Origin: Leptolyngbya sp. BL0902
GTDB lineage: Bacteria > Cyanobacteriota > Cyanobacteriia > Phormidesmidales > Phormidesmidaceae
DNA length: 64,000 nucleotides
NCBI RefSeq assembly: GCF_016403105.1
Contig: NZ_CP046155.1
Location: forward strand, 3,501,906-3,565,905
Reading direction: 5' to 3'
The position numbers and the translations under genes are program-made. The notes below the pieces were generated by a model. That model saw only the letters and a list, made by a program, of their open reading frames with translations. It searched no databases and was not told the DNA's origin. The first letter of the stretch is position 1; each line of letters opens with the position of its first letter. Shown in pieces: positions 52,582 through 61,970 of this stretch.

Positions 52582-55128
52582 CTAGCCTACCTTGGGCGCG
52601 AGATTGGGCGAGAGAGCCGCCTTGGGATAGGCAATGCGCTTGTGGTTGTACTGCTGCCACACCTGCACAAAAATATCGGCAATCACAGTCATGTGTTCGC
52701 GGGTAAGGCCCGATTCCACCAGTTGGTTTTCCTTCCAGCGGGTGCGGAGGATGCGGTTGACCATGGCGAGGGCTTCGTCGGGGGTGGCCTCGGTGAGGGA
52801 TCGCAGGGCCGCTTCGCAGGAGTCGGCCAGCATGACAATGCCCGTCTCTGGGGACTGGGGAATGGGGCCATCGTAGCGGAAATCGGCCTCCTTCACGGTA
52901 ATGGTGGGATCGGCCTGGGCCATTTCCTGCGCCTGGTGGTGGAAATAGCTAATCAGCATGGTGCCCTGGTGTTCGGGGATGAACGCTTGGAGTGCCCTGG
53001 GCAGGCGGCATTTGCGGGCCATTACCAGCCCCTCGCTAACGTGGCGCTTGATGATGGTGGCGCTGAGCCAGGGGTCGTTGAGCTGGTCGTGCTTGTTGGG
53101 GCCACCCATCTGGTTTTCGATGAAGCCCAGGGGGTCGTGCATCTTGCCGATGTCGTGGTAGAGGGTGCCCGCCCGCACCAGTTCCACATTGCAGCCCAGG
53201 GCGCGGGCGGCGGCTTCAGCCAAACTGGCCACAAACAGGGTGTGCTGGAAGGTGCCCGGAGCCTCGGAGGCCAACCGCTTCAGCAGGGGCCGATTGGGGT
53301 TCGACAACTCGGCCAGGCGGATCGGGGTGATCAAATCAAAGACGTGCTCTAGGTAGGGACTGAGCCCCAGGGCCACAATGCTGGAAAGGACGCCGTAGAT
53401 GCCCTGCATGGCGGCTCCGGCCAAAATACCCGACCAGGCCGACACCAGCGACACTGGATTGACAATCATCGTCAACAGCAGGTAAACCACGCCCTGGGTC
53501 AACCCGACACTCCCCCCTAGCAGGGCCAGTTCCTCACGGGAACGCATCCGCCCCGCCAGCAGGCTGCACACCATGGCCCCCGCCACCCCTGCCACCCAAG
53601 ACACCCCGCTCACGGTGGATCCAATGGGCAGCAGCACCGCCAAGAGCCCCACCAGGGTACCCCCCAGCACTGGCCCATAGAAATTCCCGGCCAGTAGGCC
53701 AATGGCTGGCAAGCCATAGGCGGCCACTCCGAGGGCTTTGAGGATGCCTGCACTCACCACCATGGCCGAGAGCAAGATGTAGTCTTGCTGGCGCAAATGC
53801 TGGGAACTCCAGCGTTCGATCACCAAAAAGAGGCCGATACCGCCGGACACCAGCCCCCCAAACAGGGCTAGCCCCCAGGCATTAAACCGCCGCTGGCTGA
53901 GGTTGAAATAGTCGAGCAGGACAAATTGCCCGTGGGTAATATTCTCCCCTGCGGCCACAATCCGGTCGCCCCGGCGAATGTCTACCAGCACGGGCCTGAC
54001 GGCTTCGGCGGCCATATCAGCCTTGAGGCGAGTTTGGTCGGGATCCTCAATCAGGTTGGGCTGGAGGCTCACTTGCAGCAGTTGGCTGGCGATCTCTTCC
54101 CCTGGTCGGGGGACGGTGCCCCTCAACTGGGTTTGAATGGCTCGATACAGCACCTCCGAGGATAACCCTGGCGGAATGCCCTGGGCCAACATGCGCTCTG
54201 CGGCCTGCCGCACGCCCACCTGGGTTCCAGTCCAGTGATCGGCCCCTAAATCCAGCACCGTAGGGGAATAGGTTAACCCTTCAACCTGGTTGGACAGCAG
54301 CGCTAGGTTAGCCTGGGCCTCCTGGTAGCTCTGACGAGCCTGCTCTACGTTATCCAGCAGGGTTTTAAATTCCCTCACGGAGGATCGCTGGGCGTAGTTC
54401 CACAGCTCCCGCATGGCCTGCTGTTGGGCAGGGGTCAGGGTTTGCCCCTGAACCAAACCGTCAAGGCTGAGACGGAGCACCTGGGCCGAGGCGGCGTCGC
54501 TTTCGCTCAGGGGGAGCACAAAACTCCGCAGCTTCAGCCAAGTGGCATCGTTGGAGCGGCGCAGGTACGTTTGCACCTGGGTAGACAGCACATCCGTGGG
54601 CACAAAGGGAAAGGGGCCTGCCTCGCGCCGCAGCGTTGTGAGCTGGGCCGTCGCATTTTGGAGGGAGCGTAGGGCTGTTTCCGTTGCGGTGGTGTCCACC
54701 TTCAGCACCCGCAAAGCCCCATTGCGGGCATCCCGACGTCGTTCTTCGGTGGTTTGCTTATCCTCCACCGAGGCATCGGCAGGGGCATAGATGGTGTCTG
54801 GGGCCACACTGCCTGCCTGCAAACTGGGCTGGTTGTAAAAGCGCTGACCCAGCATGGCCGTGAGCCCGATGGTAGCCAGTAGGATGGCCAAACGGGGATG
54901 ACGAATGTCGCGGTGGCGTTTGGTGGCACGGCAGGGCATCAAAGCCTGCCCCCGGCTTAACGACGATCTGGGCCGCGCCGCCATGGGGGGCGCACTGGGG
55001 CCACGGGCGTTCTGGGCTAGCTTCACTGGGGAGGCCAAGGGCAACGTAGGAAGTTTATCCGCCGTGACCTCTGGCGCTGTCGAGACCCAGTGCTCGATGG
55101 CGGTAACAAATTCCTTAAGCGCTCTCAT
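52582..55128 (-). CDS. 7TM-HD phosphohydrolase, PgpH type (c-di-AMP phosphodiesterase)
   Basis: 848 residues. A cytosolic N-terminus, first membrane helix near residues 80-97 ('RLAILLATIGLTAMLG'), an external 7TMR-HDED domain (about 110-415), seven clustered helices (about 420-620) and a C-terminal HD domain with 'GTFQHTLFVASLAEAA', 'HDIGKMHDP' and 'PEHQGTMLISYF'. The PgpH family of firmicutes degrades c-di-AMP, which controls potassium and osmotic balance; cyanobacteria also use c-di-AMP. Activity here is inferred by family. A 12-bp direct repeat array lies 30 bp upstream of the start. Confidence 0.93.
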   Translation of the reverse strand: MRALKEFVTAIEHWVSTAPEVTADKLPTLPLASPVKLAQNARGPSAPPMAARPRSSLSRGQALMPCRATKRHRDIRHPRLAILLATIGLTAMLGQRFYNQPSLQAGSVAPDTIYAPADASVEDKQTTEERRRDARNGALRVLKVDTTATETALRSLQNATAQLTTLRREAGPFPFVPTDVLSTQVQTYLRRSNDATWLKLRSFVLPLSESDAASAQVLRLSLDGLVQGQTLTPAQQQAMRELWNYAQRSSVREFKTLLDNVEQARQSYQEAQANLALLSNQVEGLTYSPTVLDLGADHWTGTQVGVRQAAERMLAQGIPPGLSSEVLYRAIQTQLRGTVPRPGEEIASQLLQVSLQPNLIEDPDQTRLKADMAAEAVRPVLVDIRRGDRIVAAGENITHGQFVLLDYFNLSQRRFNAWGLALFGGLVSGGIGLFLVIERWSSQHLRQQDYILLSAMVVSAGILKALGVAAYGLPAIGLLAGNFYGPVLGGTLVGLLAVLLPIGSTVSGVSWVAGVAGAMVCSLLAGRMRSREELALLGGSVGLTQGVVYLLLTMIVNPVSLVSAWSGILAGAAMQGIYGVLSSIVALGLSPYLEHVFDLITPIRLAELSNPNRPLLKRLASEAPGTFQHTLFVASLAEAAARALGCNVELVRAGTLYHDIGKMHDPLGFIENQMGGPNKHDQLNDPWLSATIIKRHVSEGLVMARKCRLPRALQAFIPEHQGTMLISYFHHQAQEMAQADPTITVKEADFRYDGPIPQSPETGIVMLADSCEAALRSLTEATPDEALAMVNRILRTRWKENQLVESGLTREHMTVIADIFVQVWQQYNHKRIAYPKAALSPNLAPKVG

Positions 55129-55156
55129 AGGCTAGGTTGGTTCAGCGATTCGGCGC

Positions 55157-55200
55157 AGCAAACCCGTTAGCAAACCCGTTAGCAAACCCGTTAGCAAACT
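55157..55200. repeat. 12-bp tandem repeat (agcaaacccgtt x3.7) upstream of the PgpH-like gene
   Basis: Three perfect copies at 55157-55168, 55169-55180 and 55181-55192, plus a partial agcaaact at 55193-55200. On the minus strand it lies in the 5' leader or promoter of the HD phosphohydrolase. Confidence 0.95.
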
Positions 55201-55261
55201 CATTTCGCACGTCCATCTAGAATGATAACCCTCCGCTAGGGCGTGGCCATGCATCACCGCC

Positions 55262-56080
55262 CTAGGTCATCTCAGAATCCCTTGCCATTATAAGGGCTGG
55301 TTCGAGAGACCGTGGCCTTTCCCCGGCCCACTGCTGATAGAGGGCATCAGCCAGGGCGTCCATTTGAGTCATGGTGTAGCCCTGCCAGCTTGGCCCTAGG
55401 TGACGTTCTCCATGCCCTAGGCCGGGAAGCCCACCCACCCCCGCCCTAGAAATAGTCAGCAGCCCGACCAAGGCCCGTGCCGCCGATGGCCAGCCCCACC
55501 GATGGGCTAGGGTCAGGGCCAGAGACCACTGACCGGGGAGGGAGTCTACCAGGGCGCAGAGGTCGGCAAAGGTAGGGCAGGCCATCTCCCCCATTCGATC
55601 CCAGTCCCTCCGGGGATCCCCTCGCCCAGGGCCAGTGCTCTGGGCGACCCAATTGATATGTCCTGAGGACTGAAGCCGTCCCGGTTGTCCTAGGCGCTGA
55701 AAATAATCGTCTAGGGCCTTCTGCGTGGCGAAACTCAGCCCTATCTCTTGTCCCCAGGCTTGTATCACGCTCCGGCGGTGGCCGTAGGGATTGCGGTTAA
55801 TCAGCAACAACGGCGTAGCCACCACTAGTTCGATCAAGATTTGCTCCTGAATCGTAGGCGCAACCACCTGGGCTAACGCCCCGTGCCACGCCTCTGCATA
55901 GAGGGTTTGCCCCGCCGCACACAGCTCCGCCACCGCCAGAAACGCCCTAGGCCAAGGCATGGGGAATGATTCTGAGGGTGCCGCATCCCCTAGGGGGCCG
56001 CCGTCCGCCAGCACCAGGCCACGCAGAAGAGGCCGAAAGCCCTGCGGCCCATTGCACCAGTTTGTCCGAGCCATCCTCAT
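55262..56080 (-). CDS. Protein of unknown function
   Basis: 272 residues from the ATG at 56078-56080, with AGGA nine bases upstream. It is mostly helical with recurring Trp, Gly and Ala ('ELCAAGQTLYAEAWHGALAQ', 'TIQEQILIELVVATPLLLIN', 'GQWSLALTLAHRWGWPSAARALVGLL'). The last stretch resembles the 'GLLGALAGAYGG'-like core of ADP-ribosylglycohydrolase-type proteins, but the metal-binding Asp motifs are absent, so I do not assign that. No membrane segments of clear length. Confidence 0.65.
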   Translation of the reverse strand: MRMARTNWCNGPQGFRPLLRGLVLADGGPLGDAAPSESFPMPWPRAFLAVAELCAAGQTLYAEAWHGALAQVVAPTIQEQILIELVVATPLLLINRNPYGHRRSVIQAWGQEIGLSFATQKALDDYFQRLGQPGRLQSSGHINWVAQSTGPGRGDPRRDWDRMGEMACPTFADLCALVDSLPGQWSLALTLAHRWGWPSAARALVGLLTISRAGVGGLPGLGHGERHLGPSWQGYTMTQMDALADALYQQWAGERPRSLEPALIMARDSEMT

Positions 56081-56262
56081 CGTCAACGTCCTGCGCTAGC
56101 ATCTAAGGCCCCCATCGTAAGCCCCCGTCGTAAGTACTACATGAGGAGCCGCCCATCCACCGGGGGAGCGGTCTATAATGGCTGTCGGCTAAGCCCGTTT
56201 GGTCTCCCTTGGCCTAGGTTATGGTAGCCCTTGCCTGACCTCCTTGCGGTCTTCCTGGAGTC

Positions 56263-57060
56263 ATGCCCATGTTTAAGCGTTCTCTGTTGTTGTCCCGTCC
56301 TTGGTGGCCTGTGTCCCTGCGAGGGCTGGGGCTGTCTGTGTTGTTGGCCGCTGGCCTAGGGCTGAGCCAAAGCGCCTTAGCCCAACAACCCGGTGCCGAT
56401 GTGCCCACCAACCCAGCTAATCCCACCATGAGCGGCGGACGCATTGTGCGCCCCACCCTGCGCCTCGGCAGCCAGGGAGATTCTGTCCGCGAGCTCCAGT
56501 CGATGCTGATTCTGCTGGGCTACTACACGGGGCCTGTGTCCGGCCTGTATCAAGAAGATACCCAACTGGCGGTGCAGCGGTTCCAGCAGGCGGCCTCGAT
56601 TACCGCCGACGGCATTGTGGGGCCAGCGACCTGGAGCAAACTGCTACCTGCCCCCGCCGCTGAGGTAACGCCACCGGGCCAAACCGTGGCCACCAACCCT
56701 TCCCCTAGCAATCCGGCTCCCACTAGCCCTGCGCCGATGAATCCAGCTCCCGCCAATCCAGCCCCTGCAAGCCCGGCTCCTGCGAACCCGGCCCCCGCCA
56801 ATCCGGCCCCTGCTCGTCCCGCCCCGACTGCCCCCGCTACGCCGCCGCCATCGGCCAGTTTGCCCATCCTGCGCCCCGGCATGGAGGGGGATGCGGTGCG
56901 GTTTCTACAGCAGCGGCTGCGGGCCATGCAGGTCTATAGCGGCCCCATTAGCGGCGTGTTTGGCCCCCAAACTGAGGCTGCGGTGCGCCAACTTCAGCAA
57001 ACCCGCAATCTCACCGTGGACGGCATCGTTGGCCCCGCCACCTGGAACGCCCTCAACTAG
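56263..57060 (+). CDS. Exported protein with two peptidoglycan-binding domains
   Basis: 265 residues. Signal peptide ('GLGLSVLLAAGLGLSQSALA' then Q) is followed by a PGBD_1 domain ('LGSQGDSVRELQSMLILLGYYTGPVSGLYQ'-like, in pieces, with 'DGIVGPATWSKL'), a Pro/Ala/Asn-rich linker built of repeated 'NPAP'/'SPAP' units (about 145-190), and a second PGBD_1 ('MEGDAVRFLQQRLRAMQVY', 'VDGIVGPATWNAL'). It probably attaches to the wall; no catalytic domain is present. Start may be the ATG at 56263 or 56269; GGAG spacing favours the second. Convergent with a GUN4 gene, sharing CTAG. Confidence 0.9.
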   Translation: MPMFKRSLLLSRPWWPVSLRGLGLSVLLAAGLGLSQSALAQQPGADVPTNPANPTMSGGRIVRPTLRLGSQGDSVRELQSMLILLGYYTGPVSGLYQEDTQLAVQRFQQAASITADGIVGPATWSKLLPAPAAEVTPPGQTVATNPSPSNPAPTSPAPMNPAPANPAPASPAPANPAPANPAPARPAPTAPATPPPSASLPILRPGMEGDAVRFLQQRLRAMQVYSGPISGVFGPQTEAAVRQLQQTRNLTVDGIVGPATWNALN

Positions 57061-57608
57061 GCCACCTGGCTACAGCGGGCCATCCGCAGCATCAGGGCGT
57101 CGAGGCGGGCCAAATCGGCAAAGCCCCCGCCCCGCCCGGTGCCCAAGCCCCCAGCCTTGAGGGATTCCATCCAGGTCAGCCGCCAGTACCAGAGGGCGGG
57201 CAGGTGTCCGGCGGGGGCGTCTAGGCTAAAGTTGAGGAAATCGTAGAACTTGAAAAAGGCCAGGGGCCGGGGCACCGTCACCATCAACCAGCCCACCGCC
57301 TGACAAAAGGGGTGCGGGTTGGCGGGGCTGAGGCTGGCGGGGTCAAACCCTGGGTCAAGGTCTTGGTAAAGGCGCTGCTGCACCGAAAAGCCAAACTGCC
57401 CCTGGCTGGCATTCACCCACAGCCAGTCGATGCGGTGCAGCAGGTGGCAGGGCATGAGGGCGAGGTCAGTGGGGGTGAGGCTACCCTCCCGTTGACGGTG
57501 GGCGGCATTCAGCATGAGAACATGGGTGACTTGGTCGGCGGCTTGCCATTCTTGGCCGTGCAGCAGGGCTGCGAGGTCGGTCATCGTCCAATCTTGGGGG
57601 GATGTCAC
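57057..57608 (-). CDS. Short GUN4-domain protein
   Basis: 183 residues from a GTG at 57606-57608 with AGGAG five bases upstream. The GUN4 core is visible: 'LLHGQEWQAADQVTHVLML' (the 'DxxT' helix), 'RIDWLWVNASQGQFGFSVQQRLY' (in pieces), and 'PAGHLPALWYWRLTW'. GUN4 binds Mg-protoporphyrin and activates Mg-chelatase in chlorophyll synthesis; several cyanobacteria carry extra GUN4-domain proteins of unknown role. This one lacks an added domain and lies 92 bp downstream of a longer GUN4 gene. Confidence 0.85.
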   Translation of the reverse strand: MTSPQDWTMTDLAALLHGQEWQAADQVTHVLMLNAAHRQREGSLTPTDLALMPCHLLHRIDWLWVNASQGQFGFSVQQRLYQDLDPGFDPASLSPANPHPFCQAVGWLMVTVPRPLAFFKFYDFLNFSLDAPAGHLPALWYWRLTWMESLKAGGLGTGRGGGFADLARLDALMLRMARCSQVA

Positions 57609-57700
57609 AGCGTCTCCTGGGTAGATAGCACCTGAAGGGAATAGGGCCTGATGGTGGTAGATGGGGCGGTGAAGTACGGCACAGGGCTACGGGAATGGGC

Positions 57701-59290
57701 CTAGACGGTCTCAGGAGCACTAGGGGGCGGGGTGCCGGGATGGCCGGAGAGCCCGTAGTCGCCGGAGAGCCCGTGGTCGCCGGAGAGGGCAATGGCGGGG
57801 ATTGAGGGGGGTGGGCTCCCCGTGGCCAAGCATTTTTCGAGATGCAAGAACAGCGCCTCCACCACCGATTCGCTTACGGTGTAGCCATTTTCCAGGCTGG
57901 GGCAACACCAGCGCCAGGTGGGCAGGTGGCCAGCGGGAGCACTGCTGCTAAACTGCAAGCTCTTGTAGGGTTTGATGCCCCCCGTCAGGCTGAGTCGAGA
58001 ACCCCGCCAGTCGAGGGCGCGGAGAAAGTCCATGGGGCGTCGATCCACGTGAAGGTAGACCTGCTGTTGAGCCTTGAAACCAAAGCGGCCCTGGCTATAA
58101 CGGCTCCAGAGGGTGTCGATGGTGATCAGATCCACACAGGGCAGTTGCAGAATGGCATTGCGATCTAGGGGCTCCATATTGTGCCGCAGCGCCTTGAGGA
58201 TAACGTTTTCGGTCTCTTCGTCGGCCTTGCGCCATAGGTTTGACCACAGCAGTTGTCGCAGTCGGCCATAGTCAATTCCCAGCACCGACTGAATCGCCCC
58301 GTACAGCTCGCTCCGCACGACCTCCTCCAGCCGCAGCGCCTCTTCAGGGTCGATGTGCCAAAGGCGGCGGGCCTGCTCTAAGCGGCCCCGGTCAAAATCG
58401 GGCGGGTAGAGGGTTGTTTGCATGGCCTGATGCAGCATCTCGCGATACTGCCCTAGGACGTTCTGGCGTTCAAACTCTTGCTCGTGATGTTGGTCGTGGA
58501 GTTCGGCCTGTTGGGCGGCTTTTTGAGCGGCTTCGGCCTCGGCTTGCCGCTGTTGGCGAATGGCCTCCGCCTGCACCTGAATCGTGGTTAACTGCTCCTG
58601 GTAGAGAGTTTGGGCCACCGCCAGGGGCAGACCCAGGCTTTCCGCCAGTTCCGTCAGGGTTGCCCAGGTTTCCTCGGAGAGCGGACTTTGACGCGCCAGT
58701 TCCTCCATCAACACCTGGTTAAAGTAGCGGCGCTTTTCCGCCAGGGTTTGGTAGGGGCCAAGGGCTTGGGATTTCAGGGCGTTGGCCTCCGATTCTGACA
58801 GGCCCAACCGCTGGCGCAATAGCTCCAGGTTGGCTTCCTCGGCGGGGGACAGTTCGCCGTGGGTGTGGCCGTAGGTTTCGGCCTTGGCCAGGTAGAGGCT
58901 GTGGGGATCCACCATGTCCTCCACCAGGTAGATCACCTGGGCCAAGGTTTCGGCCTCCTGGGTCTCCACCTGCACCGCCATCGCTCCGTAGCGAATTTCC
59001 ACCGCTGTTGGTTGGGGATAGTCCTCTAGGCGATCACACAGCCGCCGCACCACCGCCCGCAGCCGATCCACCGGGATCTCAAACCGCACCCCCCGCCACC
59101 GATCCGCCTGAAACGGCCCCTCACCCTGGGGCTGGCGCAGCACCTCCATGGCCAAGCCCCCCAGGCCATTCAAGGCCCGCACATCCGCCTGAAGGTATTG
59201 CACCTCGGTGGTGGCGTCTTCCCCAGATAGGTTGGGGTCAACTAGTTGCACAACAAACCCCAAACGGGGCCGATTCATATCCTCCGGCAT
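57701..59290 (-). CDS. Large coiled-coil protein with C-terminal GUN4 domain
   Basis: 529 residues. Residues 1-110 form an alpha/beta domain ('EVQYLQADVRALNGLGGLAMEVLR'-like), 110-290 a helical/coiled-coil rod with many Gln, Glu and Ala ('EAIRQQRQAEAEAAQKAAQQ'), then a region with 'EEALRLEEVVRSELYGAI', and the GUN4 domain at about 345-480 ('EETENVILKAL', 'CVDLITIDTLWSRYSQGRFGFKAQQQVYL' in pieces, 'PAGHLPTWRWCCP'). The last 35 residues repeat 'LSGDxGLSGxxG'. The GUN4 domain suggests porphyrin binding; the N-terminal part is not recognised. Paired with a short GUN4 gene. Confidence 0.8.
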   Translation of the reverse strand: MPEDMNRPRLGFVVQLVDPNLSGEDATTEVQYLQADVRALNGLGGLAMEVLRQPQGEGPFQADRWRGVRFEIPVDRLRAVVRRLCDRLEDYPQPTAVEIRYGAMAVQVETQEAETLAQVIYLVEDMVDPHSLYLAKAETYGHTHGELSPAEEANLELLRQRLGLSESEANALKSQALGPYQTLAEKRRYFNQVLMEELARQSPLSEETWATLTELAESLGLPLAVAQTLYQEQLTTIQVQAEAIRQQRQAEAEAAQKAAQQAELHDQHHEQEFERQNVLGQYREMLHQAMQTTLYPPDFDRGRLEQARRLWHIDPEEALRLEEVVRSELYGAIQSVLGIDYGRLRQLLWSNLWRKADEETENVILKALRHNMEPLDRNAILQLPCVDLITIDTLWSRYSQGRFGFKAQQQVYLHVDRRPMDFLRALDWRGSRLSLTGGIKPYKSLQFSSSAPAGHLPTWRWCCPSLENGYTVSESVVEALFLHLEKCLATGSPPPSIPAIALSGDHGLSGDYGLSGHPGTPPPSAPETV

Positions 59291-59519
59291 GGGCAGTGGC
59301 CCTGTGATGGCAGTACCTAGCCACAGTTATAGCAGCCTAGCTTTCCCGTGGAGCGAAGTTTCTCTGCCCTGCCAAACTCGCGGATTTGATGGGTGGCTGG
59401 TCTACAATCGACATCGACCGGAATTTTCATGGGAATTTCGATTCGATGGTTTTTGCGGCAACGGTGAAGGGTGTTGCGGCAAGGGCTTTTGATGGATCAA
59501 GGATAAGGAGAGTCTGCCT

Positions 59520-59969
59520 TTGTACCGCATTCAAATCATCCACGGCCCCAATTTGAACATGCTGGGCCTGCGCGAACCGGGCATCTACGGCACCCAAACC
59601 CTGGCCAGTATCAACGAGATGCTGATGGCCGAAGCGGAGGTTTTGGGGGTGACGGCGGAGGCCTTTCAGTCCAACAGCGAGGGGGCCTTGGTCGATTGCA
59701 TCCAGGCTACCTTTGGCCAAAAGGACGGCATTGTGATTAACCCCGGAGCCTACACCCACACCAGCGTGGCCCTGCGGGATGCCATCGCAGCGGTGGGCTT
59801 GCCCACGGTGGAAGTTCACCTCAGCAATATCCATAAACGGGAAGAATTCCGCCACCATTCCTACATTGCCCCGGTGGCTCTGGGCCAAATCTGCGGTTTT
59901 GGGGCCGACAGCTATCGCCTAGGGCTCCGTGCCTTGGTACAACACCTCCAATCGATCCTGGTCGTCTAA
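59520..59969 (+). CDS. aroQ: Type II 3-dehydroquinate dehydratase
   Basis: 149 residues from a TTG at 59520 with AAGGAG ten bases upstream; no ATG precedes the conserved core. Residues: Tyr23 in 'EPGIYG', Asn in '[10 protein letters not shown]', His100 in 'VEVHLSN', and Arg near 'REEFRHHSY'. It converts 3-dehydroquinate to 3-dehydroshikimate in aromatic amino acid synthesis. Normal size. Stands alone on the plus strand. Confidence 0.96.
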   Translation: MYRIQIIHGPNLNMLGLREPGIYGTQTLASINEMLMAEAEVLGVTAEAFQSNSEGALVDCIQATFGQKDGIVINPGAYTHTSVALRDAIAAVGLPTVEVHLSNIHKREEFRHHSYIAPVALGQICGFGADSYRLGLRALVQHLQSILVV

Positions 59970-60080
59970 CGCCCCTCCGTCAGCCCCCAGGCTAGCCCAG
60001 ATACGAATTGGTATTTACGACTGGGACAGGCAAGGTAAGGTTTATCGGTAGAGTGGGGAAGCGTTGCCGATGGGAACAGC

Positions 60081-61733
60081 ATGACCAGATGGATTGAGGA
60101 TCGAGATCGGGGACAGCGGGGATTGATTGGGCTGTTGGTGGGCGGGCTTGTCTACCGCACCATCGTAGCGATCTGGCTGCTGCCCGGTTTTGATGAAGCC
60201 TACTACTATCTCTACAGCCGCCACCTGAACTGGAGCTACTTCGACCATCCCATCATGGTGGCGCTGACGACGGGGCTGGGCTGGTGGACGACGGGAATCA
60301 TCTCGCCGCTGACGATTCGGGTGGGGGCGTTGCTGTTGTATGGGATTAGCCTGGGATTGTTGTACCTAGCGGCAAGACGGATGCACAACCCAGCGGTGGG
60401 CCAGATGACCCTGGCCTTTGGCACCTTGATGCCGCTGATTGTGATTTCCTTCGGCATTTTGACGTCCCCAGACAACGGCCTGATGCTGTTCTGGAGTGCG
60501 ACCCTCCTTGTGGCTCTGTGGGAGTTTTTCCCCACCCGTCGCCGCCTCAATTACTATGGCGTGATTGGGAACGCCTACATCCCTACCTGGCGGGTGGCGC
60601 TGCTGGGGGGATTGGTGGGCTTGGCCTGCATCAGCAAGTACCACGGCTTTGTGCTGGGGTTGGGGCTGGTGGGGTTTTGCCTCAGTCGCCAGCCCTACCG
60701 CAAGGTGTTTCAATCGCCCTGGCTGGTGGTGTCGGTAGGGTGTTTTGCCCTCGCCCTCGCCCCGCTGCTATATTGGAACGCCCAGCACGACTGGATTTCC
60801 TTTCGCTTTCACCTGGGGATGCGCTTTGATGGCGGCAGCGATGAACCGAGCCCCTTTCGCTTTGGGCAAATGGTGGGCTACTGGCTGCTGTCCAACGTGT
60901 ATCTCTTTCCGCTGTTTGGATTGCCCCTGTGGTGGGTCACGCTGCGCCAAACAGGGCAACAGTGCCTGATGGCCTTCACCCCCAGTTGGGATACCCAGGA
61001 AGCCCAGGGCCGGGATCAGTTGGCGCTGGTGCTGTGGCTGTCGCTGCCGATTGTGGTGCTGTTTACGGCGCTGGGGGGCAAGCAGCAAATTTTCCCCGCT
61101 TGGCCCGCTCCGGGCTATTGGGGTTTGCTGATTTTGCTCGGTGCCCAGGGGGTGATTTGGCAGCGGCGCAGACCCCGACTAGTGCAGCGGTGGCTGTGGG
61201 GATCAGGGCTATTTTTAGCCATCCTATCGGTGATTGCCCTGCTGCATCTGCAACTGGGATTTCTGCAACAGCCCAGCCGCTATGCGCCTTTGGGCGGTCT
61301 GATCCCCGTCGAACAGGATGGCTCCACAGAGCTGATTGACACCCTGCAACTGCGCCGCCTGATGGCCGAGAACCCCGAACTGCAAGCCACCCTGCCCGAA
61401 ATCGGCTTTATTTTCACCAACGAATACTACCTCGGCGGCTATTTCGACATGGCCATCCACCCCCTGGGCGATGTGCCTGTTACGGCCTTCAGCCAAGACC
61501 CCAGGGGCTTTGCCTTCTGGTTCAACCAAGCTAACTGGCTCGGCCAAGATGCCCTGTATCTAACCCTGGAGCGCTTCGCCCAAGAACCCGATATTCTGGC
61601 CCAATACCAACCCCTATTTGACACCATCGAACCCCTCACCACCCTAGCCCTGCGCCGGGGCGGCGAGGTGACGGAAACCATTCACGTTTTCAAAGCCAGC
61701 CGCTTCAACCAGATCTATCGCTATCCCTACTAA
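60081..61733 (+). CDS. GT39/ArnT-like integral membrane glycosyltransferase
   Basis: 550 residues with about ten membrane helices. The first extracytoplasmic loop carries 'FDEAYYYLYSRHLNWSYFDHP', with the acidic DE pair that is catalytic in PMT/ArnT enzymes using polyprenyl-phosphate sugars ('RTIVAIWLLPGFDEA' before it). Further marks are 'GLACISKYHGFVLGLGLVGF' and 'KQQIFPAWPAPGYWGLLILL'. A soluble C-terminal part (about 440-550) has 'ENPELQATLPEIGFIFTNEY'. The acceptor is unknown (lipid, wall glycan or protein). Single gene. Confidence 0.88.
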   Translation: MTRWIEDRDRGQRGLIGLLVGGLVYRTIVAIWLLPGFDEAYYYLYSRHLNWSYFDHPIMVALTTGLGWWTTGIISPLTIRVGALLLYGISLGLLYLAARRMHNPAVGQMTLAFGTLMPLIVISFGILTSPDNGLMLFWSATLLVALWEFFPTRRRLNYYGVIGNAYIPTWRVALLGGLVGLACISKYHGFVLGLGLVGFCLSRQPYRKVFQSPWLVVSVGCFALALAPLLYWNAQHDWISFRFHLGMRFDGGSDEPSPFRFGQMVGYWLLSNVYLFPLFGLPLWWVTLRQTGQQCLMAFTPSWDTQEAQGRDQLALVLWLSLPIVVLFTALGGKQQIFPAWPAPGYWGLLILLGAQGVIWQRRRPRLVQRWLWGSGLFLAILSVIALLHLQLGFLQQPSRYAPLGGLIPVEQDGSTELIDTLQLRRLMAENPELQATLPEIGFIFTNEYYLGGYFDMAIHPLGDVPVTAFSQDPRGFAFWFNQANWLGQDALYLTLERFAQEPDILAQYQPLFDTIEPLTTLALRRGGEVTETIHVFKASRFNQIYRYPY

Positions 61734-61970
61734 GCCTAAATTCCGGTTGCTTACCCTGCTTTGAAAGCCAACTCCGATCAGACTGATCTGGCTGTGGGCG
61801 TAGCCTCCTCAACGAGGAAAGCCTTAAGCTATGTAGGAGGGTTCTATGGGAATGTAGTATAAGATTTTACATCCATCGGTGGACGGGGCGGTGTAGCTTA
61901 GGTAGCTGGCTCCCTTCCGAGATAGGATAGAATCCCCGCTGCCCCTTGAATTCCTAGTGCTTGTGTGACG

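Noticed and set aside
55262-56080. ADP-ribosylglycohydrolase assignment
   Set aside because: A faint resemblance only; the metal-binding acidic motifs are missing.
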